From positions 1 to 60,027 of the forward strand of contig BEHT01000021.1 of assembly GCA_002898575.1 (NCBI GenBank): a DNA stretch of 60,027 nt, written 5' to 3'. Below are positions 27,143 through 34,843 of the stretch, piece by piece. The position numbers and the translations under genes are program-made. The DNA comes from a bacterium HR17 (GTDB taxonomy: Bacteria > Armatimonadota > Fervidibacteria > Fervidibacterales > Fervidibacteraceae). The notes beneath the pieces were generated by a model. The model was not told where the DNA came from. It did no database searches and saw only the letters and a list, made by a program, of their open reading frames with translations. Position 1 is the stretch's first letter; each line of letters opens with the position of its first letter.

Positions 27143-29185
27143 ATGACGCAACCCGTTGCGACTGTAGCGGCGGCGCCGTCGGAGCAGGTGTGGCGGTTAG
27201 GACGGCTCGCTTACTTGTGCGGGTTCGCCCTTGTGCTCACCTGGCTAGGCGGCTGGTGGATGAAACAAGCCGAAGTCGTCGTGTTAGCGACGCAAATCAC
27301 GGAATCGGTCCCCCCTATTCCTGCACTGGGCGCATTGTTTCTGCTGTTGGCGGTTAACGCTGTGTTGCGTCGGTGGTGCCCACCGTTGGCGCTGTCGCGT
27401 CAGGAAATTTTGCTGATTTACGCTTTCTGCACAGTCTCTGTGGCGATTCCAGCCTGCGGCAGTTTGCGTTTCGTGTTGTCGCTCATAACTTACCCGATTT
27501 ACCACGCACGCATGTCGCCAGAGTTGCGGCTAGACCTAATCACTCCTTACATCCCCGATTGGCTGGTGCCTAAAGAGTTTGCCCTCATTCGTGACCTTTA
27601 TTTGGGGCGGGCAGGTGCCGAAGCGGTCTTGACCCGTTGGCAATGGGGTAACTACACCGTCCCCGTTGGCTTGTGGGCGGTCGTGCCGTGGCGGGAGTGG
27701 GTGTTGCCGATCCTCGCGTGGACGACTTTTTTCGGTTTGTTCTGGTTGGCGTTGTCAGGCATGGTCGGCGTCTTTGAGAAACGCTGGCGTGAGCACGAAC
27801 GGTTGGTGTTCCCGCTCCTTTATTTGCCGATGCGAGCGACGGAAGAAACGCCGCCCAGCGGTTTGCCCTTGTTCTGGCGCGACCCATTGATGTGGTGCGG
27901 GTTTGCCCTGTCAGCGTTTTACAACGCGCTTAACATGCTCAACGCCTTTTTCCCGCAGATGCCTGCACCGGGCAAGTTTTACGATTTCGGGCAATTTTTC
28001 ACCGCCCCGCCGTTGGATGGGCTGCGCCCGTTGGTCTTACATTACCGTCCTGAAGTCATCGGCTTGGGTTACCTGATGCCCCTTGAGGTCGCCTTTACTG
28101 TTTGGTTCTCTTACGCGCTGTTCAAGGTGGAAGCGCTTATCGGGCGGGCGCTGGGATGGCAATTTGCGGGCTTTCCCTTCACGCAGGAGCAGGGCTTAGG
28201 CGCCTACCTGACGATGGCGGTCTTGCTGATTTACGCCGCCCGCCACTACCTGCGCGATTGGGGCAGGCGCTTGTTGAAGGGCACAAACGGTGGCGAGGAT
28301 GCCTTGCATCCTCGTGAGGCGTTCTCGTGGTTGTTCATTGGCGTAACTGGTTGTTTGGTGTTCATGACGATGGCAGGGATGGACGGGCGCGTCGCCGCCC
28401 TTTACTTTGGGCTGACGCTGTTGGTCGCGTTGGTTTACGCGCGCATCCGTGCCGAAGTGGGCGCACCGATGGTGTGGTTGTTCCCCTACTACCAGCACAA
28501 AAAGGTCATCCTTTACACGCTGGGCACCAGTCGGTTGATGGGATGGGGCGGTGTGCGGAGCATGACAGCGTTCGCTGTGTTCACTTTTTTGGCACGCGGC
28601 TTTTTCCACTCATACACCGCCACCCAATTGGAAAACATCCAACTCGGCAGCCGCGTCGGTTTTTCACCCCATTTGTGGGTGCGGTTCAGCGTCGCTGCCG
28701 TCGTCGTCGGGGTGTTGATGGGCTTCTACTTTCACTTGACGCCTTACTACGCCAAAGGCGCTGTTAATTTGCGAGAAGGAGGGATTTGGGGGCATTGGAT
28801 TTCCGTCAGCGAATACAACGCTGTCGTCAGCGCGCTGAGCAGCCCACTGCCGCCCGATGTGCCCCGCATCATCGCAACGATATGGGGCATCGGCGTGACG
28901 CTGACATTGGGGGCATTGCGGTTCGCTTATGCGGGGTCACCGTTTCATCCGTTGGGATTTGCGATTGCGGGCGCTTACGGTGATTTAGTGTGGTGGTCAT
29001 TTTTGGTCGTTTGGGTCGTCAAGTTTTTCGTCTTGCGGTACGGCGGCGGGAGGGCGTATCGGCGAACGGTGCCACTGTTTTTGGGCTTTGCCTTGGGGCA
29101 TTATTTAACGGCAGGGGTTATCTGGGGGATGATGTCGGCGACGGGCAAAGCGCCCTTCCAGCGTTACGCCGTTTGGTTCGGCTAA
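27143..29185 (+). CDS. DUF6785-type polytopic membrane protein
   Basis: About 680 residues with roughly 14 hydrophobic segments, the first at about residues 20-40 (LAYLCGFALVLTWLGGWW). Features of this Armatimonadota/Planctomycetes-type family include LSRQEILLIYAFCTVSVAIP near the N-terminus, a periplasmic loop with ITPYIPDWLVPKE, an EKRWREHERLVFPLLYLP stretch, and a C-terminal YARIRAEVGAPMVWLFPYYQ. Function is not established; the shape suggests a transporter or membrane enzyme. ATG 27143 is used; a TTG at 27134 is closer to the AAGGGGC ribosome site and may be the true start. The 28294 hairpin lies in a cytoplasmic-looking loop. Confidence 0.8.
   Translation: MTQPVATVAAAPSEQVWRLGRLAYLCGFALVLTWLGGWWMKQAEVVVLATQITESVPPIPALGALFLLLAVNAVLRRWCPPLALSRQEILLIYAFCTVSVAIPACGSLRFVLSLITYPIYHARMSPELRLDLITPYIPDWLVPKEFALIRDLYLGRAGAEAVLTRWQWGNYTVPVGLWAVVPWREWVLPILAWTTFFGLFWLALSGMVGVFEKRWREHERLVFPLLYLPMRATEETPPSGLPLFWRDPLMWCGFALSAFYNALNMLNAFFPQMPAPGKFYDFGQFFTAPPLDGLRPLVLHYRPEVIGLGYLMPLEVAFTVWFSYALFKVEALIGRALGWQFAGFPFTQEQGLGAYLTMAVLLIYAARHYLRDWGRRLLKGTNGGEDALHPREAFSWLFIGVTGCLVFMTMAGMDGRVAALYFGLTLLVALVYARIRAEVGAPMVWLFPYYQHKKVILYTLGTSRLMGWGGVRSMTAFAVFTFLARGFFHSYTATQLENIQLGSRVGFSPHLWVRFSVAAVVVGVLMGFYFHLTPYYAKGAVNLREGGIWGHWISVSEYNAVVSALSSPLPPDVPRIIATIWGIGVTLTLGALRFAYAGSPFHPLGFAIAGAYGDLVWWSFLVVWVVKFFVLRYGGGRAYRRTVPLFLGFALGHYLTAGVIWGMMSATGKAPFQRYAVWFG
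28294..28314. repeat. 9-bp perfect inverted repeat inside the DUF6785 gene
   Basis: CGAGGATGC-CTT-GCATCCTCG is a perfect 9-bp stem with a 3-nt loop inside coding sequence, encoding part of GGEDALHPREA between two membrane segments. Its compact GC-rich form resembles the hairpins at 4272 and 50140. It may be chance, because the encoded residues are plausible for the family. Confidence 0.45.
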
Positions 29186-29213
29186 AATGTTGCCTTGAAA
29201 GGGGGAAGCCACG

Positions 29214-30110
29214 ATGGCGGCGGAAACGACACTGCCGCAATGGCTGTGGCGATCGCGTCAAGTCGTTCCAAAACCTGTCGCGTTGCCCTCTCAACCCGCT
29301 GAACCTTCGGCACATTTCTTCGTAGATTTTCCCTGTGTCGTGCGCTACGAAGGGGCATGGTGGCTGTTTTACACCGTCGCGGATGGGCAACACCAACGCA
29401 TCGTGGCGGCTGTCAGCGATGACTTGCACACTTGGCAACATCCTAAGGTCGTGTTGGACAAGGGGGCAAAGGACCAATTTGATGCGGCGGGGGTGGCTGC
29501 GGCGTGGGTGCTACGGCACAACGATTTGGACGAACCCCTTCCCAAGTTGCGGCGGGGCATGTTTTGGTTAGCCTACCGCGGACACGCAGCGGACTCGGTG
29601 ACAAGCGCCATCGGGTTGGCGTTTTCGTCCGATTGGAACCGATGGCAGCGATTTGACGGCAACCCGATTTTGACGGTGCATGGCGGCGAACCGTGGGAAC
29701 AAGCGGGCTTACAAGACCCCTGCCTCCTGGAACGCGACCATCTGTTTTGGCTGTTTTATGTCGGTCGCAACGACCGCGCGGCTGTCGGGCTGGCGTTGTC
29801 TACGGACTTTTTGGTGTGGTCGCGGGATTTAGAGAACCCGCTTTTGCGTTCCGAAACCGATTTGATCGGGCGCCCGTTTTGCGTCCGCTATCAGCGGCGG
29901 TGGTGGATACTGGTGGGCGACGGGGAAGGGTTACGCGCCGCAAGTTCTGACGACCTGCGCCATTGGCGGTGGTTGGACGAACCGCCCCTGACTTTTGAGG
30001 GGCTAACGCGCATCGCAAACCCGTATTTGTTCTGGTATGACGGCAAGTTGTGGCTCTTCTTTTCAGCAGAACAAGACGGGCGAAGACAGATCTTTTGCGT
30101 CGCGCTTTAG
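29214..30110 (+). CDS. five-bladed beta-propeller glycosidase-like protein (GH43/GH32/GH130-like)
   Basis: A 298-residue protein built of repeated blades, each with an aromatic W-x-FY pattern: GAWWLFYTV, GMFWLAYRG, HLFWLFYVG, RRWWILVGD and GKLWLFFSA. Alternating DDLHTWQ, SDWNRWQRF, TDFLVWSRD and DDLRHWRW turns are the hallmark of GH43/GH32-type propellers. DFPCVVRYEG, near the start, holds a candidate catalytic Asp, and GLQDPCLLE a second acid. No signal peptide is seen, so it probably acts inside the cell on small glycosides, or as a phosphorylase-like enzyme. The gene starts 28 bp after the membrane gene stop with AAAGGGGGAAG upstream, and likely shares its transcript. Confidence 0.75.
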   Translation: MAAETTLPQWLWRSRQVVPKPVALPSQPAEPSAHFFVDFPCVVRYEGAWWLFYTVADGQHQRIVAAVSDDLHTWQHPKVVLDKGAKDQFDAAGVAAAWVLRHNDLDEPLPKLRRGMFWLAYRGHAADSVTSAIGLAFSSDWNRWQRFDGNPILTVHGGEPWEQAGLQDPCLLERDHLFWLFYVGRNDRAAVGLALSTDFLVWSRDLENPLLRSETDLIGRPFCVRYQRRWWILVGDGEGLRAASSDDLRHWRWLDEPPLTFEGLTRIANPYLFWYDGKLWLFFSAEQDGRRQIFCVAL

Positions 30111-30121
30111 GTGGCGGTGAC

Positions 30122-30616
30122 ATGAACTGCCCGCGTTGTAACGCACCTGACACGCAGGTGATTGACTCGCGCTTAATTGAAGACGGTGCAGCCGTGCGAA
30201 GACGGCGGCAGTGCTCTCGGTGCGGTTTGCGTTTTACGACCCATGAGCGCCTCGTCCGTCACTCCCTTTGGGTCATCAAAAAGGACGGGCGGCGAGAGCT
30301 GTTTGACCGTCAAAAGGTAGAGTTGGGCATGATGAAAGCCTGCGAAAAGCGCCCCGTTACCCCCGAACAAATCCGCCGCGCTGCCGAAGAGATTGAGTTA
30401 GCGTTGCAAGGGCGGGGCGTTCGGCAGGTCACCTCCCGAGAAATTGGCGATATGGTCATGGCAAAACTGCTGGAACTGGACGATGTCGCTTACATCCGTT
30501 TCGCTTCGGTTTACCAAGAGTTTGACGATGCCCGACGGTTTGCCGAAGCCTTAGCGGCGTTGCAAAAGCGCAAACGCCAACGCCGCATCAGGCGGCGTCG
30601 CACGCGGCGCAAATGA
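30122..30616 (+). CDS. nrdR: transcriptional repressor NrdR
   Basis: A 164-residue regulator of ribonucleotide reductase genes. The N-terminal zinc ribbon has the expected cysteines (NCPRCNAPDTQVIDSRLIED and RRRRQCSRCGLRFTT). It is followed by an ATP-cone domain (LWVIKKDGRRELFDRQKVEL through VAYIRFASVYQEFDD). The C-terminal ~20 residues are Arg/Lys-rich (RKRQRRIRRRRTRRK), more basic than usual. ATG 30122 begins the standard NCPRCN; the upstream gene stop is 9 bp before. No ribonucleotide reductase genes are in this window, so its targets are elsewhere. Confidence 0.96.
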   Translation: MNCPRCNAPDTQVIDSRLIEDGAAVRRRRQCSRCGLRFTTHERLVRHSLWVIKKDGRRELFDRQKVELGMMKACEKRPVTPEQIRRAAEEIELALQGRGVRQVTSREIGDMVMAKLLELDDVAYIRFASVYQEFDDARRFAEALAALQKRKRQRRIRRRRTRRK

Positions 30617-30624
30617 CGCCGCGT
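30602..30624. terminator. hairpin over the nrdR stop codon
   Basis: ACGCGGCG and CGCCGCGT form a perfect 8-bp stem around CAAATGA, whose TGA is the nrdR stop. It lies in the 22-bp gap between convergent nrdR and rsfS, so it may end transcription from both sides or protect the 3' end. No T-run follows. Confidence 0.5.
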
Positions 30625-30638
30625 TGACTGCGTGGCGC

Positions 30639-31016
30639 TTACACGAATGTTTCTGCCCGCAACGCGCCTTCTATCCATGCGCTACGGGGGGCGGCTGCCC
30701 AGAGGGTCTCCAAATCGTAGTAGTCGCGCAGGTCGGGGTTGAAGAGGTGAACGAGCACTTCGTCGGCGTCCAAGACGACCCAGTTGGAACGGGCTTCGCC
30801 AGACCGCCGCACGATAATGCCCAAGTCATGTTTCGCGCGCAACTCCATCTCTTCAGCGACGGCTTCAATATGCAGGGCGTTCTCGCAAGTGCCCAAAACG
30901 AAGTAGTCGGCGATAGGCGTCAGCCCTTTTACCTCCAAGACGACGATGTCGCTGACTTTTTTCGCATCGGCGATGCGACAGAAAAATTCCGCCTTGTCGC
31001 GAGCGGTTAACACCAT
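30639..31016 (-). CDS. rsfS: ribosomal silencing factor RsfS
   Basis: About 125 residues. Members bind ribosomal protein uL14 and block subunit joining when nutrients are scarce. Signatures: KVSDIVVLEVKGLTPIADYF, then CENALHIEAVAEEMELR, SNWVVLDADEVLVHLFNPDL and RDYYDLETLWAAAP. ATG 31016 is favoured because GAGGTG sits 9 nt upstream; an ATG at 31025 lies too close to it. It is downstream of nadD on the same strand (46-bp gap), the usual nadD-rsfS order. Confidence 0.94.
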   Translation of the reverse strand: MVLTARDKAEFFCRIADAKKVSDIVVLEVKGLTPIADYFVLGTCENALHIEAVAEEMELRAKHDLGIIVRRSGEARSNWVVLDADEVLVHLFNPDLRDYYDLETLWAAAPRSAWIEGALRAETFV

Positions 31017-31062
31017 GCATGCCATCACCTCGTTAATGCGGTGAGGGGTCTTCCCACACCGC

Positions 31063-31638
31063 TCACTCTTTGTAAAGCCCGTGTTTGGCGATGTAGTCGC
31101 ACACGGGGTCTGGTGTCAGGTAGCGGATGGGCTCACCCGTCCGCACCCGCTGACGAATGAGGGTGGACGAAATGTCCATGCCGGGAATGGACAGCGGGAT
31201 GATGCGCGCTCGGTAGGATGAGGGCAACCGCTCTAACTGGCGCAAATCGTAACCGGGACGGGTGACGGCGATGAACTGGCAGAGGGCGACCAACTCGTCG
31301 CTGTCTTTCCAAGTGAGGATTTCCAGCACGGCGTCGGCACCCGTGATGAAAAACAACGCCGCACCGCTCCACTGCTGAGCGAACAAGCGCACCGTGTCCA
31401 CCGAGTAAGACGGACTTGGGCGGTCAATCTCCACCCGCGACACGGCAAAGAAAGGGTTGCTAGCCGTCGCCAAGAGGGTCATAGCGTAGCGATGCTCGGC
31501 AGGGGTGACAGCGTAGGGCTTTTTGTGGGGGGGTAACCCGCAAGGGACAAAGACGACACGGTCCAGTCGGAACCGGAAACGGGCTTCCTCGGCAGCGACC
31601 AAATGCCCGTAATGGATAGGGTCAAAAGTCCCGCCCAT
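31063..31638 (-). CDS. nadD: nicotinate-nucleotide adenylyltransferase NadD
   Basis: A 191-residue nucleotidyltransferase joining nicotinate mononucleotide to AMP in NAD synthesis. GGTFDPIHYGHL is the ATP-binding T/HxGH motif, VPCGLPPHKKP is typical of NadD, and SSTLIRQRV is the C-terminal ISSTxIR motif. The first ATG (31638) already starts at MGGTF and has no ribosome site near it. GGAGGTGG lies at 31663-31670, and an in-frame ACG at 31656 would be correctly spaced and give ERIGIMGGTF, the usual N-terminus. An ACG start is therefore possible. It lies upstream of rsfS on the same strand. Confidence 0.94.
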   Translation of the reverse strand: MGGTFDPIHYGHLVAAEEARFRFRLDRVVFVPCGLPPHKKPYAVTPAEHRYAMTLLATASNPFFAVSRVEIDRPSPSYSVDTVRLFAQQWSGAALFFITGADAVLEILTWKDSDELVALCQFIAVTRPGYDLRQLERLPSSYRARIIPLSIPGMDISSTLIRQRVRTGEPIRYLTPDPVCDYIAKHGLYKE

Positions 31639-31785
31639 GATGCCGATGCGCTCCGTGTGCGACCACCTCCGTCGCTTTCAATTTTGCCACACCCTCAAGT
31701 GGTCCGCCCTATAAAGGCGGCAGGGAGCATCCGAAAGTCGGTTTGAGAAGGGCACAAAAACGCAGTCGGCAAGGAGGTAAATCCG

Positions 31786-32040
31786 ATGGAACGAGATGTC
31801 CGCTGCCCGCGCTGCAAGGTGGCATTTGTGTCGGAAGACGACTGGTCGTTGAATTTCTGCCCGCTGTGTGGCTTGGACTTGCGCCAACAGACTTGTCAAA
31901 TGTGCGGCGCGACGCTGCCCAGTTGGCTCCGCGCCCACACAGCGAACGGTGAAGAGTTCATGCGGGTGCGGTTTTGTTTCGTTTGCGGCGCCGCTTTGCC
32001 CGTCCCTGACCTCCAACTGACGGATACACTTTCGCAATAA
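31786..32040 (+). CDS. small zinc-ribbon protein
   Basis: An 84-residue protein with three paired-cysteine knuckles, CPRC and CPLCG near the N-terminus, CQMCG in the middle and CFVCG near the C-terminus, arranged as in double zinc ribbons. AAGGAGG is well placed before ATG 31786. No enzymatic domain is present. Such proteins may bind nucleic acid or act as adaptors; the function is not known. The gene stands alone between divergent nadD and nth, with its own leader of ~100 bp. Confidence 0.75.
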   Translation: MERDVRCPRCKVAFVSEDDWSLNFCPLCGLDLRQQTCQMCGATLPSWLRAHTANGEEFMRVRFCFVCGAALPVPDLQLTDTLSQ

Positions 32041-32104
32041 CCCGTGCCAAATTAGTCGGCGAGCGGTAAGCGAAACTCGTTCGGGGGTCAGGAGGATGCC
32101 AGCG

Positions 32105-32770
32105 ATGGCGTCGAAAAAGGTGCCAAGGAAAGGGCATGCCGCTTTTCGCGCCTTGTATCAAGCGCTGCGACGGGCGTACCCGCAAGCGACCACCGAACTC
32201 GTCTGGCAAAACCCTTTCCAATTGTTGATTGCCACCATCCTGTCCGCGCAGACGACGGACAAAAAGACCAACGAAGTCACGCCCGTTTTGTTCGCCCGTT
32301 ACCCTACGCCCCATGCGCTGGCGGCAGCGGACCCTGCTGAAGTGGAGGCCATCGTTCGCCCGCTGGGCTACTACCGCCAGAAAACTCGCACCATCATCGC
32401 CGCCGCCAAGATGTTGGTGGACCGTTTCAACGGGGAAGTCCCCCGCAGCATGGACGAACTGCTGCAGTTGCCAGGGGTGGGGCGCAAAACAGCGGCGATC
32501 GTGTTGGGCACCGCCTTCGGAATTCAGGAGGGAATCCCAGTGGACACCCATGTCCAACGCGTCGCCCAGCGGCTGGGTTTGACCCGGCAAAAACAGCCGG
32601 AAAAGATTGAGCAGGACTTGATGGCGCTGGTGCCTCGTAGGGAATGGACTTGGTTTGGACACGCGCTGACTCTGCACGGGCGCTATGTGTGCCTCGCCCG
32701 TAAGCCCAGATGCAACGAATGCGTCTTGGAGCCCTACTGCGCTAAGGTCGGCGTCACCCAGCCGTCTTAA
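32105..32770 (+). CDS. nth: endonuclease III
   Basis: A 221-residue DNA glycosylase/AP lyase removing oxidised pyrimidines. The helix-hairpin-helix LPGVGRKTAAIVLG carries catalytic Lys128, and VDTHVQRVAQRLGL carries Asp147. The C-terminal [4Fe-4S] loop has the CX6CX2CX5C pattern (CLARKPRCNECVLEPYC). ATG 32105 is preferred because AGGAGG lies 9 nt upstream, whereas the ATG at 32096 overlaps that site. The stop overlaps the converging dsbD stop by 4 bp. Confidence 0.96.
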   Translation: MASKKVPRKGHAAFRALYQALRRAYPQATTELVWQNPFQLLIATILSAQTTDKKTNEVTPVLFARYPTPHALAAADPAEVEAIVRPLGYYRQKTRTIIAAAKMLVDRFNGEVPRSMDELLQLPGVGRKTAAIVLGTAFGIQEGIPVDTHVQRVAQRLGLTRQKQPEKIEQDLMALVPRREWTWFGHALTLHGRYVCLARKPRCNECVLEPYCAKVGVTQPS

Positions 32771-34452
32771 AGGGTGCCGCTTCGCCTTTGCACCACCGCT
32801 TCCAACCGCTTCAAAAACTGTTCGGGCGGCTCAAACCCTTCCAGCCGCAAGTCCTTGTGCTCCTTCCCATCAGGTCCAATGAACACAACGGTCGGCAACC
32901 CCCGCACGCCGAAGCGCTGCGCCGCTGCGTTGGCGACAGGGTCTTTGCCCGTCGTCATGTCCACCTGCAGCGTGACGAAATCGCGCAGCCGCGCTTGAAC
33001 GCGCGGGTCGCTGAAAGTTTTATGCTCTAACTCTTTGCACGCCAAGCACCATGTCGCCCAAAAGTCAATGACAACGGGTTTGCCCTCGGCGATAGCGCGT
33101 TCCAACGCTTGGGGTGTGTAGGGTTGCCACGGGTGCTCACCCTTCAGCCAACCGAAGGCATATGCCGTCTGAACGCCGAAATAGATCGCCGCTCCCAACA
33201 GCACGACGCCGAAAAAGCGATTGACCCACACATTCCATTTGCCGCTGCGCAGCTTTTGAGCGGCTCCGACAAACACTGCCAGCAACAGGTAAGGTAACCC
33301 TAGCCCCAACGACAGCGTGACGAAGAGTGCAAAGAGCGTCAGGGCGTCCAGCAACGGGGCGGCTCCCAACAGGGCGATGACGACCGGACCGACGCACGGC
33401 GCTGCGACGACACCGATCAGCAGCCCCATCAAAAACGCTCCCACCAACTTCAGGGCAAACTTGGGGGCGCTGACTAACTGCACGCCCGTTTGAAACCCTT
33501 TTGCCGCTGACTGGGGTGTCATGAACTCAAAAGCGCCAAACATGCTCAACGCCAGCACGAACAGGACGACGGTGACTGCCAGCAACACCCACCCGTTTTG
33601 CAGCACTGCGCCGAACATCGTGCGGGTCAGAGCGGCGACCAGTCCTAAGGTCGCATACATCGTCACCAGCCCCAACAGGAATGCTGCGCCCAGCAACACA
33701 CGCCGCGCCAAAACCCCTTCCGCTTGCCGACCGAAGTAGCCGATAACGACGGGCACCATCGGGAACACACAAGGGCTCAAGTTCATCAGCACGCCGCCCA
33801 AAAACACCAACACCAGCCCCCAAAACAAATGGCGTCCCGAAAGGGTGTTGGCGATCAGCCCGCTCAACCCGCCTGCCGCCGGAGCGTTTTCGGTCGCCTT
33901 CTGCGGTTGCGACGGGCTACCTTTGAGGTCGGGTGGCAAACCCTTGAACACCTCTGGGTTAGCGGGCTTAACCGGCGCATTGGGCGGCACAACTTCCGCT
34001 GGCACCGTTACGGTCAGGGTGCGGGGCGGAAAACACGCTTTGTCGTCGCAGGCTTGGTAACGCAATCGCAGCGTCAGCGTGTATTTGCCGGGCTTAACGC
34101 CTTTTTCAGCGCGGAGCAACACAGCAAAGGTTTGTTTCCCCTCGTAAAGCGGCAACTTCTGCCCCAGTACCTCTTTCGTCACCGTCGGCGGATACCAAGT
34201 CCGCACGAGGGTGAAGCCCTTGGGTGCCTCAACCGTAAGGGTCGTGGCGATGAAGCCCTTGGGGGGATTCGGGGCTTGCAAATGGTAACCCTCTTTGATG
34301 TCGGCGACCAGCGCGACGCGGAAGGTGCTCCCCTGCCGCACCTTGTCCACATCCAGAAAAGCACTGCCTTTAACGGTCTCAGGGGCTCTCAGTTGCGCCC
34401 CGACAACGCCTGACAACACCAACAACCCCAGCCAAAGGACACTTCGGCGCAT
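32767..34452 (-). CDS. dsbD: thiol:disulfide interchange protein DsbD
   Basis: A 561-residue membrane protein passing electrons from cytoplasmic thioredoxin to periplasmic partners. Signal peptide (RRSVLWLGLLVLSGVVGAQ); periplasmic alpha domain to ~200 with a Cys-containing CDDKACFPPRTLTV; eight-helix beta domain with the redox cysteines in LSPCVFPMVPVVIGYFGRQ and APCVGPVVIALLG; and a C-terminal thioredoxin-like gamma domain with CLAC in WATWCLACKELEHKTF (about residue 470). ATG 34452 has GAGGTG upstream. Its nearest upstream same-strand gene, 138 bp away, is the glutaredoxin-like probable selenoprotein, so thiol redox genes cluster here. Confidence 0.94.
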   Translation of the reverse strand: MRRSVLWLGLLVLSGVVGAQLRAPETVKGSAFLDVDKVRQGSTFRVALVADIKEGYHLQAPNPPKGFIATTLTVEAPKGFTLVRTWYPPTVTKEVLGQKLPLYEGKQTFAVLLRAEKGVKPGKYTLTLRLRYQACDDKACFPPRTLTVTVPAEVVPPNAPVKPANPEVFKGLPPDLKGSPSQPQKATENAPAAGGLSGLIANTLSGRHLFWGLVLVFLGGVLMNLSPCVFPMVPVVIGYFGRQAEGVLARRVLLGAAFLLGLVTMYATLGLVAALTRTMFGAVLQNGWVLLAVTVVLFVLALSMFGAFEFMTPQSAAKGFQTGVQLVSAPKFALKLVGAFLMGLLIGVVAAPCVGPVVIALLGAAPLLDALTLFALFVTLSLGLGLPYLLLAVFVGAAQKLRSGKWNVWVNRFFGVVLLGAAIYFGVQTAYAFGWLKGEHPWQPYTPQALERAIAEGKPVVIDFWATWCLACKELEHKTFSDPRVQARLRDFVTLQVDMTTGKDPVANAAAQRFGVRGLPTVVFIGPDGKEHKDLRLEGFEPPEQFLKRLEAVVQRRSGTL

Positions 34453-34589
34453 CGGTATCACCTCGTCAGAACGGTCAGCCACCTGCCGACGGCTGCCATG
34501 TCTCATAGACGCAGCCGCACCGCGAACCGTTCCCCGAGGGGCGAGGGCGTAACGCCATCCCCGACGCCACGCGCTCGCCTGCCCATCCC

Positions 34590-34826
34590 TCACGAAAGCC
34601 CCAACGCCTTGGCAAGTTCGTCAGGCTTGAAGCCGACGATGACGGTGCCGTCAATGATCGTCACGGGCACCGCCCGAATGCCCATTTTCCACAACTCATC
34701 CATTGCTTGCGGGTCGTCCGAGACATTCCGTTCAGTGAACGCGATGCCCTTCTGAGAAAGCCACGCTTTCTCTTGAGCGCATGCCCCTCAACCCTTCGCC
34801 GTGTAGATGACGACTTGCTTTGCCAT
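34590..34826 (-). CDS. probable selenocysteine-containing glutaredoxin-like protein (UGA at codon 13)
   Basis: Read through the TGA at 34788-34790, the frame gives 78 residues. It begins AKQVVIYTAKG, then TGA-Gly-Ala-Cys, so residue 13 and Cys16 form a UxxC redox motif in the position of the glutaredoxin CxxC. The rest is a typical thioredoxin fold of the glutaredoxin/NrdH type: QEKAWLSQKGIAFTERNV, and AVPVTIIDGTVIVGF with the cis-Pro. GGAGGTGA lies 6 nt before ATG 34826, and the stop is at 34590-34592. A perfect hairpin follows the TGA (next entry). The gene begins 17 bp after the Gfo/Idh gene ends and precedes dsbD. A Cys-to-stop mutation is the alternative, but the intact frame and hairpin favour selenocysteine. 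No sel genes are in the window. Confidence 0.8.
34754..34772 (-). promoter_or_regulatory. candidate bacterial SECIS element
   Basis: On the minus strand, GAGAAAGC-GTG-GCTTTCTC forms a perfect 8-bp stem with a GUG loop, inside the coding frame (residues 19-25). The loop begins 23 nt after the TGA. Bacterial SECIS elements, as I recall the published consensus, have a short apical loop with an early G or GU, 16-37 nt after the UGA, on a stem of 4-16 bp. All these criteria are met. This site would bind the SelB elongation factor. Confidence 0.75.
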
Positions 34827-34843
34827 CAGCGGTCACCTCCAGC

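Noticed and set aside
34498-34755. Plus-strand open frame over the glutaredoxin region
   Set aside because: Low-complexity translation, no ribosome site, and it lies opposite the well-supported minus-strand gene.
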